Source: Fredinandcohnia aciditolerans (GTDB lineage: Bacteria; Bacillota; Bacilli; Bacillales; Bacillaceae_L). Taken from it: a DNA stretch of 64,000 bases. The stretch spans positions 84,872 to 148,871 of the forward strand of contig QGHH01000012.1 of the NCBI GenBank assembly GCA_003640645.1. The letters are read 5' to 3'. Positions 26,801 to 36,078 of the stretch are shown in pieces; the stretch's first letter is position 1, and every line of letters starts with the position of its first letter. A model generated the notes under the pieces. It searched no databases and was not told the origin of the DNA. It worked only from the letters and a program-made list of their open reading frames with translations. The position numbers were made by a program, and so were the translations under genes.

Positions 26801-28256
26801 AAATGGTGAGGTTTCGCAAAACGTAGAATTAAGACCATTCATCGGATATCCTGGTGAAATTGGTTATGACGATGGAACTGCAGAAAATGCACGTGCTTTC
26901 TATGATGCTGGCAATGGATGGGCAGTGAAAATGTCATTAAATGAAGGTCAAAATGCTGCTCTTGTTACAGGAGGACAATTCCGTTTCTGGGATACAACAT
27001 GGCCAACACCAGGAGGAACGGATTTCAAAGTAGAAGTATGGGATGCAACTGGAGCAGATGGAACACCAGGTAAAAAACTTGCTGGGCCGATTGATGCAAC
27101 AGCTCTACGAACTGGTGAATGGACAAATGTGGATCTTGCAGCTGAAGGTATCATCGTAGAAGGAGACTTCTATATGGTATACATTCAAGCAGATCCAAAT
27201 CCAAATGCACCGGGACTTGGAACCGATGAAGATGGGGAGTATTCAGGTCGTAGCTGGCAGTTGGTTGGAGGAGCATGGTCATTAGCTCCAGAAGCTGAAG
27301 GTAATTACATGATTCGTGCAACAGTTAATTATGAGGTAACGGCTCCGACCATTACTTCTCCAATAACAGGTGCTTACACGAATGAATCAACTGTTACTGT
27401 TGAAGGAAAGGCAGCACCGACTACTACTGTTCATGTCTTTAACAATGGGGAAGAAATAGCGACAACTGAAACAACAGATGCTGGTACTTTTTCAGTTGAT
27501 ATTGAACTGCAAGATGGTGAGAATTCACTAACAGCTAAAGCTTCAACTGATACAGGAATTACTGATGCATCAGAACCTGTTGTAGTTGTTCTTGACCAAA
27601 CATCTCCGGAACTCGCAATTACAAGCCCTGAAGATGGTTCAAAGACAAATAAAGAAACGGTAACAGTGACAGGTACTGTTCAAGATGAAAATATTGAATC
27701 TGTGACAGTAAATGGTGAAAATGCAACTATCACAGACGGAAGTTTCTCAAAACGCATTTTACTTGAAAATGGTGAAAATAATATCGAGGTCGTTGCTACA
27801 GATAAAGCAGGTAATACAACTACTAATCAGGTTACTGTGACGGCTAAATTTGGTGAAATAACAATAGCTGATCTTAAACCTACAGAGGATGTACATTTAC
27901 AATCTGGTGAAAGTGTGAAAATTGAATTCACAACTGAACCTGGATTAGATGCAACTTTTGCGATTCGGATGCCTTTAACGAACGCAAAAGCTGATCTTAG
28001 CAATGCTACAGAACTTCCAGTACAAGAGGTATCTCCTGGTGTCTACGTTGGTTATTGGACGGCTGTTTCAAGCGTAGTTGCAGAAGGTGCTGAAATTGAG
28101 GTTATTGTAAGGGATGAATATGGCAACGAGGCTCGACAAGTTGCAACTGGTAAGCTGTTTATCAATGTTCAAGAAGATGATGGTAAGCCAGGGAAAGGGA
28201 AGCCAGGAAAGCCTGATAAACCAGGAAAACCTGACAAACCAGGAAAAAATAAATAA
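23847..28256 (+). CDS. bpr: Bacillopeptidase F-type secreted subtilisin-family protease
   Basis: A 1469-residue exported serine protease that follows B. subtilis Bpr over nearly its whole length. Order: signal peptide (1-33, ending AFA), I9-type propeptide (about 55-155), peptidase S8 domain (about 205-520) with D227 (SIDTGV), H274 (GHGTHV) and S448 (GTSMAGP), a jelly-roll/MAM-like module (about 630-790), carboxypeptidase-regulatory-like repeats (about 860-1010), a lectin-like module and two Big/FIVAR-like beta domains (about 1160-1330). The C-terminal tail repeats GKPGK/GKPDKP. The frame is open from 23715, but GGGAGGA six bases before ATG 23847 and the signal peptide fix the start. In B. 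subtilis bpr lies near ftsZ, so this location is unusual. Expected to degrade extracellular protein. Confidence 0.93.
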   Translation: MRKKGKRRLTKVASIVMCALLLAPSVMAPQAFAQEKEASTSYLGNKKEVASSKISKSLKDQFADEKMVTFLVKFKEQVDSKKVANEAAKKASIQKSTVAKTKSIKRNAIVSELRTTAIETQGDVKTYLQKEVASGNAKDIKSFFIVNGMAVTATKDVMEKIASFPEVEKVLPNETRTLHVPVTEKSSVAVESKATPQNIEWNIDRVGAPQVWEMGIDGSGTVVASIDTGVQWNHPALMEQYRGYDPANPSNPNHQYSWFDATAGQSTPYDDIGHGTHVTGTMVGAEPNGANQIGVAPGAKWIAVKAFTDAGGSDIDLLEAGQWIIAPGGNPDMAPDVVNNSWGGGPGLDEWYRPMVQNWRAADIFPEFSAGNTTLFNPGGPGSIATPANYPESFATGATDINDRLANFSLQGPSPYEGDIKPDISAPGVNIRSSVPGSGYEGGWNGTSMAGPHISAIVALLKQANASLTIEQIEEIIISTATPLTDGTFPESPNFGYGYGLANAYLAVSSVASGLGKIKGQVAKDGVDEEAPTFEHAAPSETYAGMDLPLSISVQDNISITSVVLQYENQDGEWVNVSATQTSGTYNEGTYEAVIPGEEIAEPSVSYRWQVVDFGQNDVTTEVYEVTVQPGISVGYFQDFESTPVGWFSYGAGDSWQWGVPTSGPNGAHSGEKVYATNLAGQYSSGANMTLVMPPVDLPEGPSYLQYMNWFNLERNWDYGHVFVSTDMENWTQLLRITDTSSGWQSAEVDLSDYAGQRVYIGFNVTTDGSVTRDGWYIDDVRLSNEQLTGQSKAQLGVQPTKGDSADRGDSSVSLKEGEKVDPAKIQPEGYNIEFKEVDVKENSPQALPLYAQVSVLESGRSVTTNPATGAYELIHGIGDFTVVAESYGYHPAQQTVTVEADGEAVANFVLEEKAQGTVTGTITNAATGEPVSGATLLLVEDANVAPVVTDEDGQYSLTAYEGTYTVRVMAPSYYSESFEVVLEGNGEVSQNVELRPFIGYPGEIGYDDGTAENARAFYDAGNGWAVKMSLNEGQNAALVTGGQFRFWDTTWPTPGGTDFKVEVWDATGADGTPGKKLAGPIDATALRTGEWTNVDLAAEGIIVEGDFYMVYIQADPNPNAPGLGTDEDGEYSGRSWQLVGGAWSLAPEAEGNYMIRATVNYEVTAPTITSPITGAYTNESTVTVEGKAAPTTTVHVFNNGEEIATTETTDAGTFSVDIELQDGENSLTAKASTDTGITDASEPVVVVLDQTSPELAITSPEDGSKTNKETVTVTGTVQDENIESVTVNGENATITDGSFSKRILLENGENNIEVVATDKAGNTTTNQVTVTAKFGEITIADLKPTEDVHLQSGESVKIEFTTEPGLDATFAIRMPLTNAKADLSNATELPVQEVSPGVYVGYWTAVSSVVAEGAEIEVIVRDEYGNEARQVATGKLFINVQEDDGKPGKGKPGKPDKPGKPDKPGKNK

Positions 28257-28261
28257 GTAGA

Positions 28262-28296
28262 AGAAGGAGGATGGGAGAAATCTCATCCTTCTTTTT
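28262..28296 (+). terminator. Terminator of the bpr-like gene
   Basis: A stem of about 14 bp with some G-U pairs and a GAAA loop (28276-28279) is followed by TTCTTTTTT. Confidence 0.85.
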
Positions 28297-28312
28297 TCGA
28301 GTGCTTCAATAT

Positions 28313-28342
28313 TGTCATATCTTAGTTCTTTCAATCATAAAC
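28313..28342 (+). promoter_or_regulatory. Probable SigE promoter of spoIVFA-spoIVFB
   Basis: TCATATC (28314-28320) and CATAAACT (28335-28342) are separated by 14 bp, close to the mother-cell SigE consensus (KMATATT, 14-15 bp, CATACANT). B. subtilis spoIVF is a SigE operon, which fits. Confidence 0.7.
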
Positions 28343-28379
28343 TTGTACAAATAATATGGACAAGGGATGATGTGAATAT

Positions 28380-29159
28380 ATGAGTAATCGAGCGAATGAA
28401 ATTAGAAGGCGGATTGCGAAGAGAAAGCGTTCCAGATACCCGAGCCCCACTAGTCAACATAAGACTATTTCCCCCTTTTTAGCAAATGATGAAGAGCGAT
28501 TTGGAGGCAGTACATACGCATCTTTCGATGGGGGTGGACCTGGAGATGGTGGCCATCCACTCTTCCGAAAAGAAGTTTTTTTATTTAAGGTACTTCTTTC
28601 AGCCATTCTTGTGTTATCAATTGGAATAATATTTAAAAATCAGTCGCCAAATTTTGATAAGGTCCGGCATTTTGTATCCAGTACAATGGAAACTGAATTT
28701 CAATTTGCAGCAGTAACTGAATGGTATAAAGATACTTTTGGTAGTCCACTTGCTTTAATTCCTATTAATCAAAACAAAGACAAAGTTGACACACCTGAAC
28801 CTGGTAAATATGCCCTTCCTGCAGCTGGAACAGTGACCGAGACTTTTGAAGCAAATGGTCAAGGTATTATAGTAGAAACAGACAGCAAGGTAGTAGAGGC
28901 AATGAATGCAGGAAATGTTACAGAAGTTGCAGTTAAAGGTGATCTAGGCAAAACTGTTGTGATTCAACATAGCGATGGCACTGAAACTTGGTATGGAAAT
29001 CTAGGATCAGTAAATGTAAAACTATATGATTATGTAGAAACTGGACAAGAGGTTGGAAAGGTTCAAGACCCTGAAGGCGAGAACAAAGGAACGTATTATT
29101 TTGCAATAAAGCAAGGTGAAACATTTATTGACCCGATACAGGTGATAAAATTTGAATAA
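28380..29159 (+). CDS. spoIVFA: Stage IV sporulation protein SpoIVFA (inhibitor/scaffold of SpoIVFB)
   Basis: A 259-residue bitopic membrane protein of the outer forespore membrane. A basic N-terminus (NEIRRRIAKRKRSR) and a Gly-rich stretch precede a helix at about 67-86. A LytM/M23-like domain follows (about 140-259). The zinc ligands of active M23 enzymes are missing (HSDGTETWYGNLG in place of the HL motif; YYFAIK in place of HFE), so it is catalytically dead, as in B. subtilis. It holds SpoIVFB and BofA and is cleaved by SpoIVB and CtpB. The stop overlaps the spoIVFB start by eight bases. Confidence 0.93.
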   Translation: MSNRANEIRRRIAKRKRSRYPSPTSQHKTISPFLANDEERFGGSTYASFDGGGPGDGGHPLFRKEVFLFKVLLSAILVLSIGIIFKNQSPNFDKVRHFVSSTMETEFQFAAVTEWYKDTFGSPLALIPINQNKDKVDTPEPGKYALPAAGTVTETFEANGQGIIVETDSKVVEAMNAGNVTEVAVKGDLGKTVVIQHSDGTETWYGNLGSVNVKLYDYVETGQEVGKVQDPEGENKGTYYFAIKQGETFIDPIQVIKFE

Positions 29160-30018
29160 TTACGTAAAACTTCTAAGAAAAATAGAAATACATCCTCTTC
29201 TTTGGCTTATCGTCGCAATTGCGGTTGTTACTGCACATTTTAGAGAACTATTGATGCTGTTTTTAATCATATTGGTCCACGAAATGGGACATGCTGCATG
29301 TGCCCATTTTTTTTCATGGCGAATTAAGAAGATTCAGCTCCTGCCATTTGGTGGAGTGGCAGAGATGGATGAACATGGGAATCGTCCTTTGAAGGAAGAA
29401 CTCCTTGTGATTTTAGCTGGCCCACTGCAACATATTTGGTTAGTGGGTGTTGCGTATTGCTTGTTTTTGGGTTCAGTCATATCTCCAAAAACGTTTGATT
29501 TGTTTCTGTACCATAACGTGGTTATTCTAGTCTTTAACCTTCTTCCAATTTGGCCATTAGATGGAGGAAAATTACTATATTTGTTTTTTTCTTATAAGCA
29601 TTCTTTTTTTGAGGCACATAAACGGATGCTTATCGTATCTTGCACGGTAGCAGGGCTAATCTTAATTGGAATGTTATTCTATAGCCCGAACAATCTAAAT
29701 CTCTGGGTGATTTTATCCTTCCTTTTCTTTTCGATTATAATGGAATGGAAGAAGAGGCATTATGTCTTCATGAGATTCTTACTAGAACGCTATTACGGTA
29801 AGCAGGACACCTTTACGAAATTGAAGCCACTCGTTGTAGACGAAACTGAAATGGTGTATTCCGTTCTCTCGATGTTTCAACGAGGTTGTAAGCACCCTAT
29901 TGTCATTAGAAAGGACGGAGAAAACCAACAGCCGCTTGATGAAAATGAGCTGCTATATGCCTATTTTAATGATAAAAAGATTACCCAACCTGTCGGCGAG
30001 CTTCTCTACTTGTATTGA
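29152..30018 (+). CDS. spoIVFB: Intramembrane metalloprotease SpoIVFB (pro-SigK processing)
   Basis: A 288-residue site-2 protease. The zinc motif H43-E44-x2-H47 (HEMGH) and the third ligand D137 (NLLPIWPLDGG) are intact, at the same positions as in B. subtilis. Six hydrophobic segments occupy about 12-205, and a C-terminal CBS-like domain (about 215-288) senses ATP in the family. It cleaves pro-SigK in the mother cell when inhibition by SpoIVFA/BofA is lifted. The start is TTG 29152, with AGGTGA six bases upstream inside spoIVFA, implying coupled translation. Confidence 0.95.
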   Translation: MNNYVKLLRKIEIHPLLWLIVAIAVVTAHFRELLMLFLIILVHEMGHAACAHFFSWRIKKIQLLPFGGVAEMDEHGNRPLKEELLVILAGPLQHIWLVGVAYCLFLGSVISPKTFDLFLYHNVVILVFNLLPIWPLDGGKLLYLFFSYKHSFFEAHKRMLIVSCTVAGLILIGMLFYSPNNLNLWVILSFLFFSIIMEWKKRHYVFMRFLLERYYGKQDTFTKLKPLVVDETEMVYSVLSMFQRGCKHPIVIRKDGENQQPLDENELLYAYFNDKKITQPVGELLYLY

Positions 30019-30076
30019 CATTTCCAAATGAGGTACATTAAAGGTAGAGTGAAATGTTAAAGCGAGGATCAAAAGT

Positions 30077-31543
30077 TTGAAGACAATTATTATAAATGTT
30101 AAAACTAGTGAAAAGCGTGTAGCGGTTGTAAAGGATCAAAAAGTTCTAGAGTTGAATATCCAACAACCTACACATAAAGAAATCGTTGGAAATGTATATA
30201 AGGGGCGAGTGATTGACATCCTTCCAGGTATGCAGGCTGCTTTTGTAGATATTGGTATAGGCAGAAACGGCTATATTGGACGAGAGCAGCTAGCTTCCTA
30301 CCATCTTTCACCCCAAAGTGAAAAAGATAAAAGTATAGCTCGTTTTATTAGACAAGGTGAGGAAATCATTGTTCAAGTTACGAAGGAAGGGACAGAGCGG
30401 AAAGGCCCAAAACTAACTGGACTAATAGAGTTTCCTGGAACTTCCCTTGTCTATTCGCCGTTTGGGAATTATGTAGCTGTTTCGAGGAAAATGAAAGAGG
30501 AAGAAGAAAGGGAAAGATGGCGTAAATTTGGAAAAACACATCTTGAAAACTCTGAAGGTCTCATTCTCCGGACTGCTTGTGAAAATCAGGATGAATCAAT
30601 CATTCTAAATGAGCTTGAATTTCAAAGAAGCCGTTTCAATTCATTAATTGAAAAGCAAAAACAACTTAAGCCTCCAAGTCTTTTGTTTGATGCCAATAAT
30701 CTTGTTGCTAAAATTTTACTTGAGCATCAGCTTGAACATATTAAGGAAATTGTAATTGATGAGGCGCAAGAATATAAACAGATCAAAGCTCTAATAGGTG
30801 AAAAAGTCTCTTTTTTTCGTGGAAAAGAAAACATTTTTTCTTCTTACGGAATAGAACGGGAAATTGAAAAAGCACTTAAGCATATTGTATGGCTAGATAA
30901 TGGGGCGTACTTATTAATTGAGCAGACAGAGGCTTTAACAATAATTGATGTAAATACTGGAAAGTTTCAAGGAAAAGAAAATTTGCGAGATACGGTGTTT
31001 AAAACAAATATCGCAGCAGCAAAAGAAATTGCTTCTCAACTCAGGCTTCGAGATATTAGTGGTATTGTCTTGGTTGATTTTATTGATATGAAGCATAATG
31101 ATGATCGCCAAAAAGTCATCCAAGCCTTACGTTCTGTAGCGAAGGAAGATCGAAATCGGATCACTATTCATGGCTTTACTTCTCTAGGTATTCTCGAGCT
31201 AACCCGTAAGAAAACCAGGCAAGATCTTTCAGGAATATTGCAGACGAGTTGTCCAACTTGTTCAGGTACAGGACGGGTAGACTCTGCCGAGACGATTGCT
31301 TTCAAACTAGAGCGTGAATTATGGGAATATCAAGGCATGGACCACGATGCGATTTGGGTTGAAACAACTGCAGATGTAAAACAAGTACTGCTCGGAGAAA
31401 ACATGAATCATAAGAAACGTTTGGAAGAAGCCCTGTCTTTTCGTATTTATGTAACTGAAATAGCTTCTCCCCGACATGACTATTTAATTAGACATACAGG
31501 ATCCATTGATGAAGTGGAAGGAAGGCTAAATAATCAATCCTAA
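30077..31543 (+). CDS. rng: Ribonuclease E/G family protein
   Basis: A 488-residue endoribonuclease homologue. An S1-like RNA-binding domain (about 35-125, GNVYKGRVIDILPGMQAAFVDIG) leads into the RNase E/G core. Catalytic aspartate motifs are IIDVNTGKF (about 292-300) and LVDFIDM (about 333-339); CPTCSGTG (about 393-400) is the zinc-link. B. subtilis lacks an RNase E/G and relies on RNase Y and J, but several other Bacillaceae carry this gene here. It is RNase G-sized with no degradosome tail. TTG start at 30077 with GCGAGGA eight bases upstream. Confidence 0.93.
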   Translation: MKTIIINVKTSEKRVAVVKDQKVLELNIQQPTHKEIVGNVYKGRVIDILPGMQAAFVDIGIGRNGYIGREQLASYHLSPQSEKDKSIARFIRQGEEIIVQVTKEGTERKGPKLTGLIEFPGTSLVYSPFGNYVAVSRKMKEEEERERWRKFGKTHLENSEGLILRTACENQDESIILNELEFQRSRFNSLIEKQKQLKPPSLLFDANNLVAKILLEHQLEHIKEIVIDEAQEYKQIKALIGEKVSFFRGKENIFSSYGIEREIEKALKHIVWLDNGAYLLIEQTEALTIIDVNTGKFQGKENLRDTVFKTNIAAAKEIASQLRLRDISGIVLVDFIDMKHNDDRQKVIQALRSVAKEDRNRITIHGFTSLGILELTRKKTRQDLSGILQTSCPTCSGTGRVDSAETIAFKLERELWEYQGMDHDAIWVETTADVKQVLLGENMNHKKRLEEALSFRIYVTEIASPRHDYLIRHTGSIDEVEGRLNNQS

Positions 31544-31555
31544 TTTAAGAAATGA

Positions 31556-31584
31556 TTGACTCCAACTTGTCTTTGTGATAATAT
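31556..31584 (+). promoter_or_regulatory. SigA promoter of rplU-prp-rpmA
   Basis: TTGACT (31556-31561), a 17-bp spacer, then TAATAT (31579-31584). Transcription would start near 31591, at the 5' end of the L21 leader. Confidence 0.82.
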
Positions 31585-31591
31585 TTTCATG

Positions 31592-31690
31592 TTATTGTTT
31601 GTAGCACCCACTGCTACAACCGCTCATTCCAGGTAGTTAAGTTTCCATCAATGGAGCGCCTGTGTATTGGCGAGTCTTAGTCATACTATT
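31592..31690 (+). ncRNA. Ribosomal protein L21 leader
   Basis: The 5' untranslated region before rplU (GTAGCACCCACTGCTACAAC and on) resembles the Firmicute L21 leader element, an autoregulatory mRNA structure to which L21 is thought to bind. GTAGCA/TGCTAC forms an obvious hairpin around 31611-31626; a second stem uses the GGAGCGCC region. The boundaries are approximate. Confidence 0.75.
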
Positions 31691-31703
31691 AGGAGGTGCA
31701 AAT

Positions 31704-32012
31704 ATGTACGCAATTATTGAAACTGGCGGTAAGCAAATCAAAGTTCAAGAAGGCCAAGAAATCTATGTTGAAAAGCTTGATGTAGAACAAGGTGGAACAG
31801 TTACTTTTGACAAAGTTTTATTCGTAGGTGGCGAAAACGTAAAAGTTGGCAGCCCAACTGTTGAAGGTGCAACTGTTACAGCTAAAGTTGAAAAGCAAGG
31901 TCGCGCTAAGAAGATCATTGTTTTCAAATATAAGGCTAAAAAGAACTACCGTAAAAAACAAGGTCATCGTCAACCTTACACTAAAGTTACAATCGAAAAA
32001 ATCAACGCATAA
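31704..32012 (+). CDS. rplU: 50S ribosomal protein L21
   Basis: A 102-residue ribosomal protein. [18 protein letters not shown] is diagnostic; [16 protein letters not shown] is the basic rRNA-binding tail. The frame is open from 31662, but AGGAGGTG (31691-31698) sets ATG 31704. First gene of the L21-Prp-L27 operon. Confidence 0.98.
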   Translation: MYAIIETGGKQIKVQEGQEIYVEKLDVEQGGTVTFDKVLFVGGENVKVGSPTVEGATVTAKVEKQGRAKKIIVFKYKAKKNYRKKQGHRQPYTKVTIEKINA

Positions 32013-32023
32013 GGCTTTCTATC

Positions 32024-32673
<650 letters not shown>

Positions 32674-32678
32674 TCGTA

Positions 32679-32714
32679 TAAAACTCTAACCTTAAGGTTA
32701 GAGTTTTATTTTTT
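32679..32714 (+). terminator. Terminator of the L21-L27 operon
   Basis: A perfect 13-bp stem (32679-32691 with 32696-32708), loop TTAA, followed by six T. Confidence 0.93.
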
Positions 32715-32831
32715 ATTCAAGAATCCTGATTGTAGATTGTAGTGTTATTTCCCAAGGTTTGATATAATTTTTAGACAAGATTCGAAATCTAAATGTTGTC
32801 TATTGACGCATTGAATTTTAGGGGAAATGAC

Positions 32832-33371
32832 ATGAATAAAAATTGGAGTACGATTGAAGTTTTAAAACATACACGTCACGATTGGTTAAATAAGATACAG
32901 CTAATCAAAGGGAACATCTCACTAAATAAAATTGATCGGGTTAATACGATAATTGAAGAAATTGTTATAGATGCTCAAAATGAAACACATCTTACAAATT
33001 TACAAATTCCAACTTTTGCTACGCTTATCATGACCTTAAATTGGGAGCCTCATAAATATCAATTGGACTATGATGTTGTCGGTGATATTCGAAATTTATC
33101 AAACTACGATTCAAAACTAACAGAATGGTGTTCGCAATTTTTTGCCATACTGGAAGAAGCGGTTGATGAAATGGGAGAAAATCATTTATCCCTTACTATA
33201 GACTGTTCGTTAGAGGAAACTCGATTCTTTTTCGATTTTAGTGGAATACTAAAAGATAGGGAATACCTTACAAATTGGTTAACTAGAATAAGCCAATCAG
33301 AACAATTCCCGCAAATAACAGAGTATAAAGTACATAATAAAGAAGTAAGTATAACAATACATATTGCATGA
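32832..33371 (+). CDS. spo0B: Sporulation initiation phosphotransferase Spo0B
   Basis: A 179-residue phosphotransferase that passes phosphate from Spo0F to Spo0A. The phosphorylated histidine is H16 in HTRHDWLNKIQLIKGN, matching the RHDWMNKLQLIKGN of B. subtilis. The N-terminal four-helix dimer domain precedes a degenerate ATPase-like domain. The frame is open from 32793; ATG 32832, with GGGGAAA upstream, is used. A TATAAT at 32763-32768 may serve it. Co-transcribed with obg, as in B. subtilis. Confidence 0.93.
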   Translation: MNKNWSTIEVLKHTRHDWLNKIQLIKGNISLNKIDRVNTIIEEIVIDAQNETHLTNLQIPTFATLIMTLNWEPHKYQLDYDVVGDIRNLSNYDSKLTEWCSQFFAILEEAVDEMGENHLSLTIDCSLEETRFFFDFSGILKDREYLTNWLTRISQSEQFPQITEYKVHNKEVSITIHIA

Positions 33372-33404
33372 AAATTTAGGTGCATAAATAACCGGAGGTA
33401 AGAG

Positions 33405-34691
33405 ATGTTTGTTGATCAAGTCAAAGTGTATGTAAAAGGTGGAGACGGTGGTAACGGGATGGTTGCTTATCGTCGTGAGAAATATGTTCCAATGGGTGGT
33501 CCAGCAGGTGGGGATGGTGGAAAAGGCGCGGACGTCATTTTTGAAGTTGAAGAAGGTTTAAGAACCTTAATGGACTTCCGATACCAACGCCACTTTAAAG
33601 CAAAACGTGGGGAACATGGAATGTCAAAGAATCAGCACGGGAAGAACGCAGAGCCGATGGTTGTTAAGGTTCCCCCTGGCACAGTCGTAACAGATGATGA
33701 TACAGGTGTTGTTATTGCAGATTTAACACAGCATGGCCAAAGAGCAGTTATCGCTAAAGGTGGTCGTGGTGGAAGAGGAAACTCTCGATTTGCAACACCA
33801 GCAAATCCTGCACCAGAAATTGCTGAAAATGGTGAGCCAGGACAGGAACGTTATGTAAAACTTGAACTAAAGGTTTTAGCTGATGTAGGTCTAGTTGGTT
33901 TTCCAAGTGTCGGAAAGTCTACGCTATTATCCGTTGTTTCTGCTGCAAAACCAAAAATTGCAGAGTACCATTTTACAACGATTGTACCAAATCTTGGCGT
34001 TGTTGAAACAGAGGATGGACGCAGCTTTGTGATGGCTGACCTTCCAGGTTTAATAGAGGGGGCACACCAAGGCGTCGGACTCGGACATCAATTTTTGAGA
34101 CATATTGAACGAACAAGAGTCATTGTTCATGTAATTGATATGTCAGCAATGGAAGGACGCGATCCTTATGAGGATTATCTCACTATTAATCAAGAATTAA
34201 AGGAGTATAATCTTCGTTTAACTGAACGTCCACAAGTGGTGGTCGCAAATAAAATGGATATACCTGAAGCTGAAGAAAATTTAAAAGCATTCAAAGAGAA
34301 GCTCCAGGATGATGTGAAAATTTTTCCGATTTCGGCAATTACGAGACAAGGTCTTCGCGACTTGTTATTCACGATTGCAGATTTACTTGAAACGACTCCA
34401 GAATTTCCGCTTGAGGTCGAGGAAGATACGAGTAATCACCGCGTGATGTATCGTCACGAAAAAGAAGAAGTCGATTTTGTTATTTCGCGTGAAAGTGACG
34501 GCTCTTTTGTCATTTCTGGAGAACGTGTCGAAAAACTCTTTAAGATGACTGATTTTACAAGAGATGAGTCTGTAAAACGATTCGCTCGCCAATTACGTGG
34601 TATGGGAATCGACGACGCATTGCGTGAAAAAGGTGCAAAACACGGGGATATCGTAAAATTGCTTGAATATGAATTTGAATTTATAGAATAA
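33405..34691 (+). CDS. obg: Spo0B-associated GTPase Obg
   Basis: A 428-residue GTPase tied to late 50S assembly, stringent response and sporulation. The glycine-rich Obg fold (about 1-158) is followed by a G domain with GFPSVGKST (165-173), DLPGLIEGA and NKMD (282-285), and an OCT domain (about 350-428). Length equals that of B. subtilis Obg. AACCGGAGGT precedes the ATG. Confidence 0.98.
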   Translation: MFVDQVKVYVKGGDGGNGMVAYRREKYVPMGGPAGGDGGKGADVIFEVEEGLRTLMDFRYQRHFKAKRGEHGMSKNQHGKNAEPMVVKVPPGTVVTDDDTGVVIADLTQHGQRAVIAKGGRGGRGNSRFATPANPAPEIAENGEPGQERYVKLELKVLADVGLVGFPSVGKSTLLSVVSAAKPKIAEYHFTTIVPNLGVVETEDGRSFVMADLPGLIEGAHQGVGLGHQFLRHIERTRVIVHVIDMSAMEGRDPYEDYLTINQELKEYNLRLTERPQVVVANKMDIPEAEENLKAFKEKLQDDVKIFPISAITRQGLRDLLFTIADLLETTPEFPLEVEEDTSNHRVMYRHEKEEVDFVISRESDGSFVISGERVEKLFKMTDFTRDESVKRFARQLRGMGIDDALREKGAKHGDIVKLLEYEFEFIE

Positions 34692-34733
34692 ATAACATGT
34701 TTAAAAGAAGGTAAGTAGGGGGGAGTAGCTTAC

Positions 34734-35174
34734 ATGGATGGCAAATTCTATCTTGTTCGTGAGGATGTACTTCCAGAAGCAGTTCGTAAAACATTGGATG
34801 CAAAGGAACTATTAGACAGTGGAGAAGCACAATCAATTGCAGAAGCAACACAGAAAGTGGACTTAAGTAGAAGTGCTTATTACAAATATAAAGACACTGT
34901 CTTCCCTTTTCATACGACTGTTAAGGAAAAAATCATTTCATTGTTTTTTCATCTGGAGGACCGGTCTGGTACCCTTTCTCAATTATTAAGAACTGTAGCA
35001 GATACTGGTTGTAATGTATTAACAATCCACCAAACAATTCCGCTTAGGGGAAAAGCGAATGTAACACTCTCATTAAACACATCTGGTATGCATGGTGAAG
35101 TAACTGACCTCCTAGCTAGACTTCGTAAACTTGAATTTGTAGATAAAGTTGAAATTCTTGGAACAGGAGCATAG
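34734..35174 (+). CDS. pheB: ACT domain protein PheB
   Basis: A 146-residue protein with a C-terminal ACT domain (about 68-146, [19 protein letters not shown]), an amino-acid-binding regulatory fold. An N-terminal segment resembles a short helix-turn-helix (about 35-58). The role is unclear; it was once annotated as chorismate mutase. It is 11 bp before pheA, which suggests a regulatory role in phenylalanine metabolism. Confidence 0.9.
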   Translation: MDGKFYLVREDVLPEAVRKTLDAKELLDSGEAQSIAEATQKVDLSRSAYYKYKDTVFPFHTTVKEKIISLFFHLEDRSGTLSQLLRTVADTGCNVLTIHQTIPLRGKANVTLSLNTSGMHGEVTDLLARLRKLEFVDKVEILGTGA

Positions 35175-35185
35175 GGGGAAAATCG

Positions 35186-36040
35186 ATGAACATTACTAAT
35201 GTCGGGTTTTTAGGACCGAATGCAACATTCACAGCACAAGCGGTTACGGCCTTGTTTCCCGGTAAGGAAAACAAACCATATCGAACAATCCCTGCATGTA
35301 TTGATGCAGTAGAAAATGGGGAAGTGGATGTGGCTGTCGTTCCAATTGAAAATACGATTGAAGGAACGGTTAATTTAACAATTGATTATCTAATTCATGT
35401 AAAACAACTTAAAATTATTGGTGAAGTGATTATTCCAATCAAACAGCATTTAATGGTGCATCCCAACAATACAAACAACTGGGAAGATGTACAAGGCATC
35501 TATTCACACCCACATGCAATCGCGCAATGCCATAAATTTTTATATAACCATTTTCCAAATATACAGCCCATTGAAACAAGTTCTACAGGAGCAGCCGCTA
35601 AATTTGTAAGTGAGCATCCAGAGCAGAATCATGCAGCTATTGCAAACTCATTTGCGGCAAAGGAATATGGTTTAACGATTGTAAAACATGACATTCATGA
35701 TTTTGATAATAACCATACACGATTTGTTGTTTTACATAAAGAAATGTTAGATTTAGATCTAACTAAGGAAAATACAGGAGATAAAACAACCTTGATGGTT
35801 ACATTGCCTTCCGATCAAGCCGGGGCATTACATCAGGTATTGTCCGTTTTTGCCTGGAGAAAGTTAAATTTGTCTAAAATCGAATCAAGACCTATGAAAA
35901 CGGGTCTTGGTAATTATTTATTTTTAATTGATATTGAACAAAGAATGGATGAAATATTAATCCCAAGTGCAATTGCAGAATTAGAAGCTCTAGGGAGTGG
36001 AGTGACTGTATTAGGAAGTTATCCATATTATCGTATTTAG
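35186..36040 (+). CDS. pheA: Prephenate dehydratase
   Basis: A 284-residue enzyme converting prephenate to phenylpyruvate, the committed step to phenylalanine. Catalytic domain: GFLGPNATFTAQA at the N-terminus, PIENTIEGTVN, and NNHTRFVVL containing the Thr-Arg-Phe motif (about 173-175). The ACT domain (about 200-280) contains GALHQVLSVFAWRKLNLSKIESRP, with the ESRP motif that binds phenylalanine for feedback inhibition. Confidence 0.96.
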   Translation: MNITNVGFLGPNATFTAQAVTALFPGKENKPYRTIPACIDAVENGEVDVAVVPIENTIEGTVNLTIDYLIHVKQLKIIGEVIIPIKQHLMVHPNNTNNWEDVQGIYSHPHAIAQCHKFLYNHFPNIQPIETSSTGAAAKFVSEHPEQNHAAIANSFAAKEYGLTIVKHDIHDFDNNHTRFVVLHKEMLDLDLTKENTGDKTTLMVTLPSDQAGALHQVLSVFAWRKLNLSKIESRPMKTGLGNYLFLIDIEQRMDEILIPSAIAELEALGSGVTVLGSYPYYRI

Positions 36041-36066
36041 ACTCGGCAATTCGTCGAGTCTTTAAC
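36040..36066 (+). terminator. Terminator-like hairpin after pheA
   Basis: An 8-bp stem (36040-36047 with 36053-36060), one G-U pair, then TTTAACTTTA. The T-tract is interrupted. Confidence 0.55.
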
Positions 36067-36078
36067 TTTATTTAGTTG

